Positions 51,453 through 58,517 of a stretch of DNA of 64,000 nucleotides are shown here, one piece after another. Positions within the stretch are counted from its first letter, which is position 1. Each line of letters starts with the position of its first letter. Source of the stretch: a virus; IMG/VR virus record IMGVR_UViG_3300030102_005172, positions 54,053 through 118,052 of that record, one strand, 5' to 3'. The translations under genes were made by a program, and so were the position numbers. The notes beneath the pieces are model-generated. The model was not told the origin of the DNA. It worked only from the letters and a program-made list of their open reading frames with translations, and searched no databases.

Positions 51453-52649
51453 TTATTTTATTAATCCTGCTAACTTCTTAAATCTGTTAGCAACTTCGTT
51501 ACCTTCAGAGATTATTCCTTTTTTAGGTGCAGTACTTGCAGTTGGTTTAGAGGCAATTCCCTCTTTAACAACAGTTTTCTTTTTTCTTGCAACATTTAAG
51601 TTTTCACCTAATGTAGCAAAAACAAGCTTAACTTCTCTTAAGTTTGCAGCTCTATCAAAGTTCTCGATAACTTTAACTTTTTGTGACTCATTCAAATCAA
51701 AAGTTCTGAATAATTTATTAGTATAAAGTAATTTAGCATTCAATAAGTTTACTTCGTTGATTGTACCTCTTAGAGATTTGATAGTTGCGTATGCCTCTTT
51801 CAATTCTTCTTCGTAAGTTTCATCAGCGTTTTCTTCTTCGTCTACTTCATTTTCTTCTACTTCTTCTTCAGATACTTCTTCTTCATCCATATCTTCTTCT
51901 ACTTCTTCTTCATTTGCCATTTCTTTTAGAGTTTCAATGATTTCATCAATGTTTAACTCGTCATCGTTTTCAATGTCAGATGAATCGTTAGCGTCATCAG
52001 ATGGTTCAGCGTTTTCGCCATCACCAATATCAGATGAGTCAAGTTCTTCTTTTACTTCTTCTTCCTCGTCAACTTCTTCTTCCTCGTTGATTGAAGCTTC
52101 TAATTCTTTGATTACAGATTCCAAGTCAAGTTCTTCTTCCATGTCTTCTTCATCCATCTCTTCACCTTCGTAAGTTTCGTCTGCAGGACCTTCTTCTTTT
52201 TCTTCTTCGTCATGCATTTCGTCTTCGTGTGAATCGACTTCTGAGTCAATCATGTCTTCGACTTCTTCTTTTTCTTCTGAATCTAATTCTTCGTCAGCTT
52301 TTTCCTCTTCGGAAACTTCCTCTTCGTCAGCTTTTTCCTCAGACATTTCTTCGTCAGCCTTTTCCATTTCATCAGCTTTTTCCATTTCATCGACATCCAT
52401 TTCGTCTGCCTTTTCCATTTCGTCTGCTTTTTCCATTTCGTCTGCTTTTACGCCCATTTCCTCAGAGTTCATTTCTTCCTCTTCGTCCATGTCTTCTTCG
52501 TCTAATTCTTCAGCTATCTTATGAGAAAGCATTGATTGAAGTTTTGGAGTGAAGGCTTCTTCTAAGGCCATCTTTGCGTTTGCTAATGCAGTTTCTTTTA
52601 CTGCCTTTGCGTCTGCGATTGCCTCTTTTAATAAATCAGATTTAGCCAT
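51453..52649 (-). CDS. gp22: Prohead scaffold/core protein gp22-like
   Basis: A 398-residue scaffold. About residues 50-280 are extremely acidic, with tandem EKADEM units and long Glu/Asp runs; the ends are helical and basic (N-terminal LLKEAIADAKAVKETALA, C-terminal NRFKKLAGLIK). Internal INE sites are potential gp21 cleavage points, in keeping with complete removal of core protein in T4. T4 gp22 has 269 residues; the acidic expansion is unusual. AAGGAG precedes the ATG. Located just upstream of gp23 as in T4. Confidence 0.88.
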   Translation of the reverse strand: MAKSDLLKEAIADAKAVKETALANAKMALEEAFTPKLQSMLSHKIAEELDEEDMDEEEEMNSEEMGVKADEMEKADEMEKADEMDVDEMEKADEMEKADEEMSEEKADEEEVSEEEKADEELDSEEKEEVEDMIDSEVDSHEDEMHDEEEKEEGPADETYEGEEMDEEDMEEELDLESVIKELEASINEEEEVDEEEEVKEELDSSDIGDGENAEPSDDANDSSDIENDDELNIDEIIETLKEMANEEEVEEDMDEEEVSEEEVEENEVDEEENADETYEEELKEAYATIKSLRGTINEVNLLNAKLLYTNKLFRTFDLNESQKVKVIENFDRAANLREVKLVFATLGENLNVARKKKTVVKEGIASKPTASTAPKKGIISEGNEVANRFKKLAGLIK

Positions 52650-52716
52650 TTCTGTCTCTCCTTAATTAAATTTTGGATAATAAGATTATTGGGAATCTTA
52701 ATAACGATTGTTATTA

Positions 52717-52724
52717 TATAAATA
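52717..52724 (-). promoter_or_regulatory. Late-type TATTTATA motif (gp22-gp23)
   Basis: TATTTATA on the coding strand 68 nt before gp22 in the 160-nt gap below the bS21 gene. Probable promoter for the scaffold-capsid pair. Confidence 0.5.
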
Positions 52725-52728
52725 AGTG

Positions 52729-52748
52729 ACTACACATTGGGGTGTAGT
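52729..52748 (-). other. Hairpin after bS21 gene
   Basis: Coding strand ACTACAC-N6-GTGTAGT, a perfect 7-bp stem 61 nt after the bS21 stop. It lacks a T run, so it may be a processing or stability element rather than a standard terminator. Confidence 0.4.
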
Positions 52749-52809
52749 ATTGTGTTCGGTAATAAATATAGGTCAAAAAGTAAAAACGCTAAAGTGTTTA
52801 CTACTTTAT

Positions 52810-53058
52810 TTAATGGTCTGACCTAATTCTTCTTATATATTCTTTTCGAATTGCGTCCATCTTTTGTTTTCTTTTGATTGCAGATGGTTTAATAAATTCT
52901 TTTCTATCTTTTACTTCTTGTAGTACACCCGACTCTTTTACTTGTCTTTTCCAAAACTTGAGTGCGGCTTCAATATTTCCGTTTACTACTTTTGCAGCTT
53001 TATATCTGCCAGGAATAATCATTTGTTCCTTCCTTACCTTCTTGAATCTTTTTGTCAT
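52810..53058 (-). CDS. rpsU: Ribosomal protein bS21 homologue
   Basis: An 82-residue basic protein. Residues 21-82 follow bS21: NGNIEAALKFWKRQVKESGV, then LQEVKDRKEFIKPSAIKRKQ and a basic helical tail YIRRIR. The first 20 residues (KRFKKVRKEQMIIPGRYK) are an extension relative to E. coli bS21 (71 residues). The FxKPSxxKRxQ part is, as I recall, closer to Bacteroidetes bS21 than to proteobacterial. bS21 sits next to the 16S rRNA 3' end and the anti-Shine-Dalgarno. The gene has a TATTTATA motif but no Shine-Dalgarno, and sits among capsid genes, implying late expression. It probably enters host 30S subunits. Confidence 0.88.
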   Translation of the reverse strand: MTKRFKKVRKEQMIIPGRYKAAKVVNGNIEAALKFWKRQVKESGVLQEVKDRKEFIKPSAIKRKQKMDAIRKEYIRRIRSDH

Positions 53059-53072
53059 ATATAAAAATTAAA

Positions 53073-53096
53073 ACACCTATCGTTATTGACAGGTGT
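53073..53096 (-). terminator. Hairpin terminator after core-protein genes
   Basis: Coding strand ACACCTGTC-N6-GATAGGTGT, 9 bp with one G-T pair, followed by TTTAATTTTTAT. It lies 34 nt after the 52-codon gene and within the leader region of bS21, so it could also regulate bS21. Confidence 0.7.
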
Positions 53097-53097
53097 A

Positions 53098-53105
53098 TAT
53101 AAATA
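53098..53105 (-). promoter_or_regulatory. Late-type TATTTATA motif (bS21)
   Basis: TATTTATA on the coding strand 40 nt before bS21, immediately ahead of the hairpin at 53073-53096. Confidence 0.45.
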
Positions 53106-53129
53106 TAAAAAAATTTTTAATGAAATTGT

Positions 53130-53288
53130 TTATGCTGATAAATCGTCAACTTTTTCTTTGAACTCAATAAATGCTTTTGCAAATGCTTTTTTTGTCTTAG
53201 GGTCTAACTTCTGAATGTTCTTAAGTGCTTTCTTATACATAAAAGAAAGGTCTACTGATATGTCTTGTAAGATTTCTGCTTTGTCCAT
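53130..53288 (-). CDS. Small helical protein, 52 residues
   Basis: An ATG at 53288 opens 52 codons (MDKAEILQDISVDLSFMYKK, then ALKNIQKLDPKTKKAFAKAF) ending TAA at 53130. It is entirely helical and Lys-rich. Its start overlaps the stop of the 148-residue gene by one base (TAATG), so translation is coupled. The arrangement near gp21/gp22 suggests a minor prohead core component, as T4 gp67/gp68 are, but this is positional inference only. Confidence 0.65.
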   Translation of the reverse strand: MDKAEILQDISVDLSFMYKKALKNIQKLDPKTKKAFAKAFIEFKEKVDDLSA

Positions 53289-53734
53289 TACTTTACTTTA
53301 CCACTACTTTCAAGTTCTTTTGCCGTACCGATTACATAACGCAATGCAGTTGCAAGGTCTCTGTTCATATATTTAGCAATCTTTCTAACTGCCATCATTA
53401 CGATTCTTTTTTCTTCAGTAGAGTATCCTTCGTTAACATAGTGTCCCTCATTTACTGATTCCATAAATACAGTTCTACCATATCCGTCTTCAATAGAAAC
53501 TCCTCTACCCTTATGCTTTTTATTGTACTTGTGATACATCTTAATCGCATCTTCAACTTTGTCATAAGATTTTGGTGAGTGGTCAACCACTTTCTTACTC
53601 ATGTTTCCATGTCTAACAATAATAGTGTATGGTCCACCTCTTTCTTTTTTCTTGATGGAGTTTTTGATTTCTGAATCAGAAACTTTTTCGTCTATTGATT
53701 TAGACTCATTTAATATGTTTTTTAATTTAATCAT
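53288..53734 (-). CDS. Probable prohead core/internal protein, 148 residues
   Basis: A 148-residue protein. The N-terminus MIKLKNILNE|SKS contains a good prohead protease site after residue 10, and two further VNE|G sites lie at MESVNEGHYVNEGYS in the middle, which would split it into an N-terminal basic domain (RGGPYTIIVRHGNMSKKVVD) and a C-terminal helical domain (IVMMAVRKIAKYMNRDLATA). It overlaps the previous gene by 4 nt (ATGA). I infer a head-internal protein cut by gp21; the function of the fragments is unknown. Confidence 0.7.
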   Translation of the reverse strand: MIKLKNILNESKSIDEKVSDSEIKNSIKKKERGGPYTIIVRHGNMSKKVVDHSPKSYDKVEDAIKMYHKYNKKHKGRGVSIEDGYGRTVFMESVNEGHYVNEGYSTEEKRIVMMAVRKIAKYMNRDLATALRYVIGTAKELESSGKVK

Positions 53735-54303
53735 TTTATTAGGTCTTTCAATTTCATTGATTTAGATTCATTTGTAAATTCTTTTGCATTTTCTTTATCA
53801 TCTTTGTCAACAGACTTTACAGGATATTTTTTACCATCTACTTCAAATTCATTTTCTCCTTTAGCAATCGCTTTAGCTCTTGCAGCGCCAAATTCGTTTC
53901 CTTCTTTAATTTCATAATATTTCGAAAGTACTTCACCGATTTCATCATAAGTGGACTCCAATCTCTGTTGTAGTGTATGAACCTCTGTTAAAGTCTTTTG
54001 GAAAACTTTAAAAGATTCGTTCATAGATTTCATGTGTCTATTTACTGTAACTCTATCAAACCAATCACCTGTTTCTTCAAGTGTTACTTTGTTTGCGTTT
54101 TCAACAATACCTTTAATAGCAGTATATGTTTCCATAAGGTCACCATTACGATAAATTGTTTCACCAAATTTCTTGTATGCAGATACGGCTTCAAGAAATG
54201 CTTTCTTTTCTTCAGAAGTCATTTTTTGTTCTTTTTCTTCTTCACCGATATTTAGTCTTCTATAATCTTTAGTAGATTCTTTTAATAAGCTTTTTAATTT
54301 CAT
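53731..54303 (-). CDS. Probable prohead core protein, 190 residues
   Basis: A 190-residue mainly helical protein. It starts MKLKSLLKE|STKDY, matching the N-terminal pattern of its neighbour (MxKLKxxLxE|S), and ends FTNESKSMKLKDLIK. The middle is coiled-coil-like (KVFQKTLTEVHTLQQRLEST). AGGGAC precedes the start, 13 nt after gp21. The shared cleavable N-terminus suggests co-assembly in the core. Function otherwise unknown. Confidence 0.7.
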   Translation of the reverse strand: MKLKSLLKESTKDYRRLNIGEEEKEQKMTSEEKKAFLEAVSAYKKFGETIYRNGDLMETYTAIKGIVENANKVTLEETGDWFDRVTVNRHMKSMNESFKVFQKTLTEVHTLQQRLESTYDEIGEVLSKYYEIKEGNEFGAARAKAIAKGENEFEVDGKKYPVKSVDKDDKENAKEFTNESKSMKLKDLIK

Positions 54304-54316
54304 AATTAGTCCCTAT

Positions 54317-54949
54317 CTAAAAACACTCACAATATCCACCAACTTCACAAATGATGTCTCTCATGATGTTTTGTGCTTTGTTATACCTATAAGTATCCTG
54401 TTTTCTCTCAATACCTTCTTTTAATACACCTTCATTTTTTGGTGACATAAATGCTCCATGAGTTGAAGGATTAGATACAAAGTCCCAACAAATTAATTCA
54501 AAATCATTTTCTACTGCAACAGTACCATCTTCACTAATTTGTTTTACTGAACCCATTCCTCTCGATGAAATACCAACCGTACATCCTGCGTTGATTATTT
54601 CTTGTAATATTTTTCCTGTGGGTGTGTTTAGAATCTCTACTGTTCCAACCACATCATCACCACGCCATTTTACATCTCTTACAATATGAGATGTATTTTT
54701 TAATTCAACTACTGAAGACTCTGGGTGGTCAAGTTCACCATATGCTCTATTCTCAGCAATTTCTCTTCCCATATACTTAGTAACTTCTCGTTTAAGAATA
54801 TCTTTTGGATAGACTCTACCATTTTGATTTTTAGCATTTGCTCTTTGAAGAACACCATTAACTAAAAATCTACCATGTTGGGTTTTTGCCTCAGCCAACA
54901 TAGTAGGAGTTACTTCAAATACCATTGTGTCAATAAGTAATTCTTTCAT
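54317..54949 (-). CDS. gp21: Prohead core protease gp21-like
   Basis: A 210-residue serine protease of the T4 gp21 family that matures the prohead by cutting after Glu in [LI]-x-E sites. His75 (YGELDHPES) and the Ser in VGISSRGMGS (Ser128/129) are the expected catalytic residues, with the family segment LQRANAKNQNGRVYPKDILK at 35-54 and FELICWDFVSNPSTHGAFM. T4 gp21 is 212 residues. It begins where the preceding 49-codon gene ends (TAG then ATG), with AAGG just before the start. Confidence 0.93.
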   Translation of the reverse strand: MKELLIDTMVFEVTPTMLAEAKTQHGRFLVNGVLQRANAKNQNGRVYPKDILKREVTKYMGREIAENRAYGELDHPESSVVELKNTSHIVRDVKWRGDDVVGTVEILNTPTGKILQEIINAGCTVGISSRGMGSVKQISEDGTVAVENDFELICWDFVSNPSTHGAFMSPKNEGVLKEGIERKQDTYRYNKAQNIMRDIICEVGGYCECF

Positions 54950-55099
54950 CTAGCCTTCCCATTGTTTTTTCTTACGATATAAATCAAAGAATACTCTAGC
55001 CAATTCGTGTCGAATTAGTTTTCTGATTTGTTGGATATCACTTACTTCCAACTCCTCTTTCAAGGTCATCTTTTTATTTTCATTACATCCACAAGACAT
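54950..55099 (-). CDS. Small protein, 49 residues, before gp21
   Basis: An ATG at 55099 opens 49 codons ending TAG at 54950: MSCGCNENKKMTLKEELEVS, then a basic helix (IQQIRKLIRHELARVFFDLY). The N-terminal CGC could bind metal or be a disulfide. It directly abuts gp21 and starts 2 nt after the 181-residue gene. Possibly a minor prohead core protein similar in position to T4 gp67/gp68. Not recognised by homology. Confidence 0.65.
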   Translation of the reverse strand: MSCGCNENKKMTLKEELEVSDIQQIRKLIRHELARVFFDLYRKKKQWEG

Positions 55100-55100
55100 A

Positions 55101-55646
55101 TTATGCACTCAATTCTTTTAGTTGTCGTGCAACTTTTAACATTCTTTCAGAAATTTTTCCAAATCTTCTTTGTGTTGATTTCCAATATTGTCCGTTGTGT
55201 ACACCCATTTCTGTTTTAAGTTTGGAGTTCTGACTTACAATCTTAGTTATTTCCCACATCAGTCTATTAATCTCTTTAATTGAATTGTTTACCTTTTGAT
55301 GAGCTTTCATTGACTCGTCATTTTTGTAATCACGATAACTTGCTTCAACTATCTTTTCTAACTTAGCTTCAATCTTACTGATAGATTCTAATTTTTTAAT
55401 ATTCTTATTTGTCTTCTTAGATTTTTTATATCCAAGTACTTCTATGTGGTCATCGTCCATGTCGTCCTCACTTTTTGCAAATGCGTAAGGAGTTCTTGGT
55501 GGACCTGCTCCACCATCTAAATTACCCGTAACATTTGCCTCATCTTGAGTTTCTTCTTCATCTTCATCTTGTCCGAGTAGAACAGTTTTCTTTTCCTCTA
55601 ACTCATCAAATCTTTTATCAAGTTGTTCAAGTAAAAATTTAGACAT
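55101..55646 (-). CDS. Head-cluster coiled-coil protein, 181 residues
   Basis: A 181-residue protein. The first 70 residues are acidic and partly disordered (GQDEDEEETQDEANVTG, GGAGPPRTPYAF); the remainder is a basic coiled coil (NIKKLESISKIEAKLEKIVE, then KEINRLMWEITKIVSQN). It sits between portal and protease genes, where T4 has core proteins. AAGGAG precedes the start. Its ATG overlaps the stop of the previous gene by one base. Likely a prohead core component; homology not established. Confidence 0.7.
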   Translation of the reverse strand: MSKFLLEQLDKRFDELEEKKTVLLGQDEDEEETQDEANVTGNLDGGAGPPRTPYAFAKSEDDMDDDHIEVLGYKKSKKTNKNIKKLESISKIEAKLEKIVEASYRDYKNDESMKAHQKVNNSIKEINRLMWEITKIVSQNSKLKTEMGVHNGQYWKSTQRRFGKISERMLKVARQLKELSA

Positions 55647-56482
55647 TATTTTCTCCTTAGTTCTTCTAATAGTTGATTATATCTTAAAAGAGCCAATACC
55701 TGATTTTCGTTTACTACTTTATGCTTAGTTAACTCTCTTATCAGATTTATGGTTTCATTTAATTTTATCTGAGTAACTTTATCTGCAATCTTAATTGATT
55801 TCAGTTCTCTTTTTAATCTAGCTACTTCAGAAACAACAAACTTTCTCAATTTTTGAGAATTATCAATATTATTGATGTAGTTCTTTAATATAAGTTTTTG
55901 AGCCTCAGATAAACTTGAGTATTTTGAATTAAATGAGTTTACTAAAAACTTATATGCTAACAATCTAACTTCTTTTGGTTGTTTAGCGTACTCTTTATTT
56001 GAAGTGTCTTCTTTTATTACAACTTTATCAGTTGTAATCGCTTCAAATATTGTATTTTTACATTCAACATACTCTTTTGGTGAAAATGATTCTGTATTTT
56101 CGAATAATTTGTATGCCGATGCCAATTCTTTGTAATTATTAACTCTATATTTGAAAAAGTCTTCAATTACATAAGAATTCTTTATTGATTTAATCAAATT
56201 ATATTTTTCTCTTCTAAGATTCGTCTCATTTAACTTAGCTCTTTCTTTCAAAACTATGTTTAGAAATTCTTGTGCCTTGTATTGTGAATCAAAGTTCTCT
56301 TTTGTAAGAGCTTGGTATAATTTTAATTCAGTTGCAAGTTGAGAACCTCTTTTGAAGTGTTTTTTAATAATTTGAGTGGCATAACAAGTGGTATCTGATA
56401 ATGTATCAGAGGCAATTTGTCTAACTAATAGTTCAAACAAAATACCTGTGTTTTTAAATTTGCTATGTTTTAATTTACTCAT
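55646..56482 (-). CDS. Conserved head-cluster protein, 278 residues
   Basis: A 278-residue helical basic protein from ATG 56482 (MSKLKHSKFKNTGILFELLV, then RQIASDTLSD). I preferred this start because AAGGCAG lies about 9 nt upstream; an in-frame TTG at 56506 is less likely. The N-terminal KxKNTGILFELLVRQIxxD pattern is, from memory, shared with proteins encoded after the portal in marine T4-like phages. The role is unknown; it may be a portal- or core-associated assembly protein. Confidence 0.72.
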   Translation of the reverse strand: MSKLKHSKFKNTGILFELLVRQIASDTLSDTTCYATQIIKKHFKRGSQLATELKLYQALTKENFDSQYKAQEFLNIVLKERAKLNETNLRREKYNLIKSIKNSYVIEDFFKYRVNNYKELASAYKLFENTESFSPKEYVECKNTIFEAITTDKVVIKEDTSNKEYAKQPKEVRLLAYKFLVNSFNSKYSSLSEAQKLILKNYINNIDNSQKLRKFVVSEVARLKRELKSIKIADKVTQIKLNETINLIRELTKHKVVNENQVLALLRYNQLLEELRRK

Positions 56483-56512
56483 TCTTACTGCCTTAATTAT
56501 TAACAACTACAA

Positions 56513-56520
56513 TATAAATA
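56513..56520 (-). promoter_or_regulatory. Late-type TATTTATA motif (core genes)
   Basis: TATTTATA on the coding strand 31 nt before the 278-residue gene and 12 nt after the portal stop. Confidence 0.5.
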
Positions 56521-56532
56521 TCTAAAAAATAA

Positions 56533-58443
56533 CTAAATCGTGTCGTCTATTAAATTCTTCTCATCTAATAACCCACCTTTATCATCATGTTGTGAGTCAT
56601 CTTTCAAAGATTCTAATATAACTTTCTTAGTTTTTCTTTTCATTTTACCGAGAGAGTTGTTAAGTGCCTCGGCTTGTTCGTATGCTAATGGTGATAGTTT
56701 ATTTTTACTATATGACTTCTCTGGCTTAGCTGCTCTTCTATTAATTTTCTGACCTAATGGGTCTCTACCAAATGGATTATCATCTGTTTTGTAGTTACCA
56801 GCTTTAGGTGGTCTTCCTGCACCATCAAACCCACCTTCGGGTGCGCCAGGTTCAGTTGGAACACCTGCGTTTCCATATTCATTTTGTGAACCATCCTCAC
56901 CATCACCATTTTGTTGTATCATAGCCAAATCATGTGGAGTACCAAATGATTCACCTGATTTTATTGGGTCATTACCTTCTGATTCTATCTGTTCATGTCT
57001 AAATCCAAGTTTCAAGTCATTAATTACTTTACCTTGTTCAAGTTTCCACTCATCATCTGACATATTAAAGATGTTTTTGTATACCCATTCTTGAGATACC
57101 ATCTTAAGGTCTTTTAAGTCACTAGCTAATCTTGTCTTTTCACTCCAAAGGTTTGCTTTTTCTTGTTCATATATGATTGATGGGTTTGTTAACTCTAATT
57201 CAAAGTTAACTAAGTCAGCATTTTCATATCCTTGTGAGTATAAGTGTATAATAGCAATTTTTGTTAATTCAGATAATACAATTTTCTGTAATCTTTCAAC
57301 AGTTCTTGCAAATCTAATGTCCTCTTGTGCAAGAGTTGCTTTACCTTCAACACCTTCTTCGTATCCAATGAATGCTTTTGGAACTTTAAGTGCTGCCATC
57401 ATTCTATTTCTTAGGTATTCGATGTCATCAATACCACCAAACTCCATTCCTTGTAAAGAATCAATCTCAGTACCACTTTGACCACCTCTTACAGGTAGAT
57501 AATAGTCTTCTAACATATTCATTAAGTTAAACTTAAGATTATAGTCACCTGTATTTTGGTCTAAGTAAGGAACTTTCTTCATTTGGTCAATAATACTTCT
57601 CATGTGATTATCAACTTCACTTGGTGGAATGTTACCTACATCAATTTTGAAGATTCTCTTTTCAGGAGCCCTCATGATTCTGTGAATCATCATTGCGTCT
57701 TCCATAAGAGTTAATTGTTTCCAAGTTTTTCTTGCACCTTCTAATAGTGAACGACCATATGGAAGGAAGTTAGTATCAGTCATTAACCTAAAGTGTGCCA
57801 TTTGGTAGAACTCTAAGTAATCTGCCTTTTTATTTGAAGCGACACCATGAGCTGCACCAGCCGAACCTATCTTAAATCTTACTTCATATGGATTTTCAGG
57901 ATTAAATCCTTCTTCTCTTTCTATTTCATATGCTGAAAGTGGTGATACATTAACGATTCCCACACCCTCTTCAATATCAAGGTGTAAAAAGTAATCACCA
58001 TACTTGTTCATACCTCTAATCCACGACCAAAGATTAAACTCAATGTTTAATACATCATAGAAAAGGTTCTGTAATATCTTTTTTACATTTTCATCATTAG
58101 TTTTAATTCTCAATACATCACCCATATCATTTTTTAGGGTACATTCGTCTGAGTATATATCTAATACAGATGCGATGATTGAATCTTTGTCCATCGCTTC
58201 ATAGTCTGTATATAATTCTAATTTATTTGAGTGATAGTTAAACTGATTATTATATGTTTCCCAATGTTTTCTGGTAGTGTGTAATCTACCGAACCTATCA
58301 TAATAGGAAGAACTCCTCAAGTTACCTTGTGATTGTAGTCTTTGGGTATCAATAGCTTGTGTATTACCTTTACCAATCCTACGAACAACAACTTGAGTGT
58401 TGAATAATTTTTTTAATCTACCAAATAATGATTTATCTGCCAT
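56533..58443 (-). CDS. gp20: Portal vertex protein gp20-like
   Basis: A 636-residue portal. Family signatures include YSDECTLKNDMGDVLRI, FLHLDIEEGVGIVNVSPLSA, MAHFRLMTDTNFLPYGRSLL, EDAMMIHRIMRAPEKRIFKI, and DSLQGMEFGGIDDIEYLRNR. The C-terminal 120 residues are Gly/Pro/Asn-rich and then basic, a probably flexible extension relative to T4 gp20 (524 residues). It forms the 12-mer through which gp17 packages DNA. No Shine-Dalgarno; a TATTTATA motif lies 39 nt upstream. Confidence 0.96.
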   Translation of the reverse strand: MADKSLFGRLKKLFNTQVVVRRIGKGNTQAIDTQRLQSQGNLRSSSYYDRFGRLHTTRKHWETYNNQFNYHSNKLELYTDYEAMDKDSIIASVLDIYSDECTLKNDMGDVLRIKTNDENVKKILQNLFYDVLNIEFNLWSWIRGMNKYGDYFLHLDIEEGVGIVNVSPLSAYEIEREEGFNPENPYEVRFKIGSAGAAHGVASNKKADYLEFYQMAHFRLMTDTNFLPYGRSLLEGARKTWKQLTLMEDAMMIHRIMRAPEKRIFKIDVGNIPPSEVDNHMRSIIDQMKKVPYLDQNTGDYNLKFNLMNMLEDYYLPVRGGQSGTEIDSLQGMEFGGIDDIEYLRNRMMAALKVPKAFIGYEEGVEGKATLAQEDIRFARTVERLQKIVLSELTKIAIIHLYSQGYENADLVNFELELTNPSIIYEQEKANLWSEKTRLASDLKDLKMVSQEWVYKNIFNMSDDEWKLEQGKVINDLKLGFRHEQIESEGNDPIKSGESFGTPHDLAMIQQNGDGEDGSQNEYGNAGVPTEPGAPEGGFDGAGRPPKAGNYKTDDNPFGRDPLGQKINRRAAKPEKSYSKNKLSPLAYEQAEALNNSLGKMKRKTKKVILESLKDDSQHDDKGGLLDEKNLIDDTI

Positions 58444-58481
58444 AATTTTAGTTTCTAATTATATAGTATACTTATACAATC

Positions 58482-58489
58482 TATAAATA
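58482..58489 (-). promoter_or_regulatory. Late-type TATTTATA motif (portal)
   Basis: TATTTATA on the coding strand 39 nt before gp20 in the gap after the terminase gene. Confidence 0.5.
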
Positions 58490-58517
58490 TACAAAAAAAA
58501 TAGTTTATATCCAAATT

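Noticed and set aside
52252-52552. Ser-rich and Leu/Arg-rich plus-strand frames over gp22.
   Set aside because: They are antisense products of the Glu/Asp-rich repeats.
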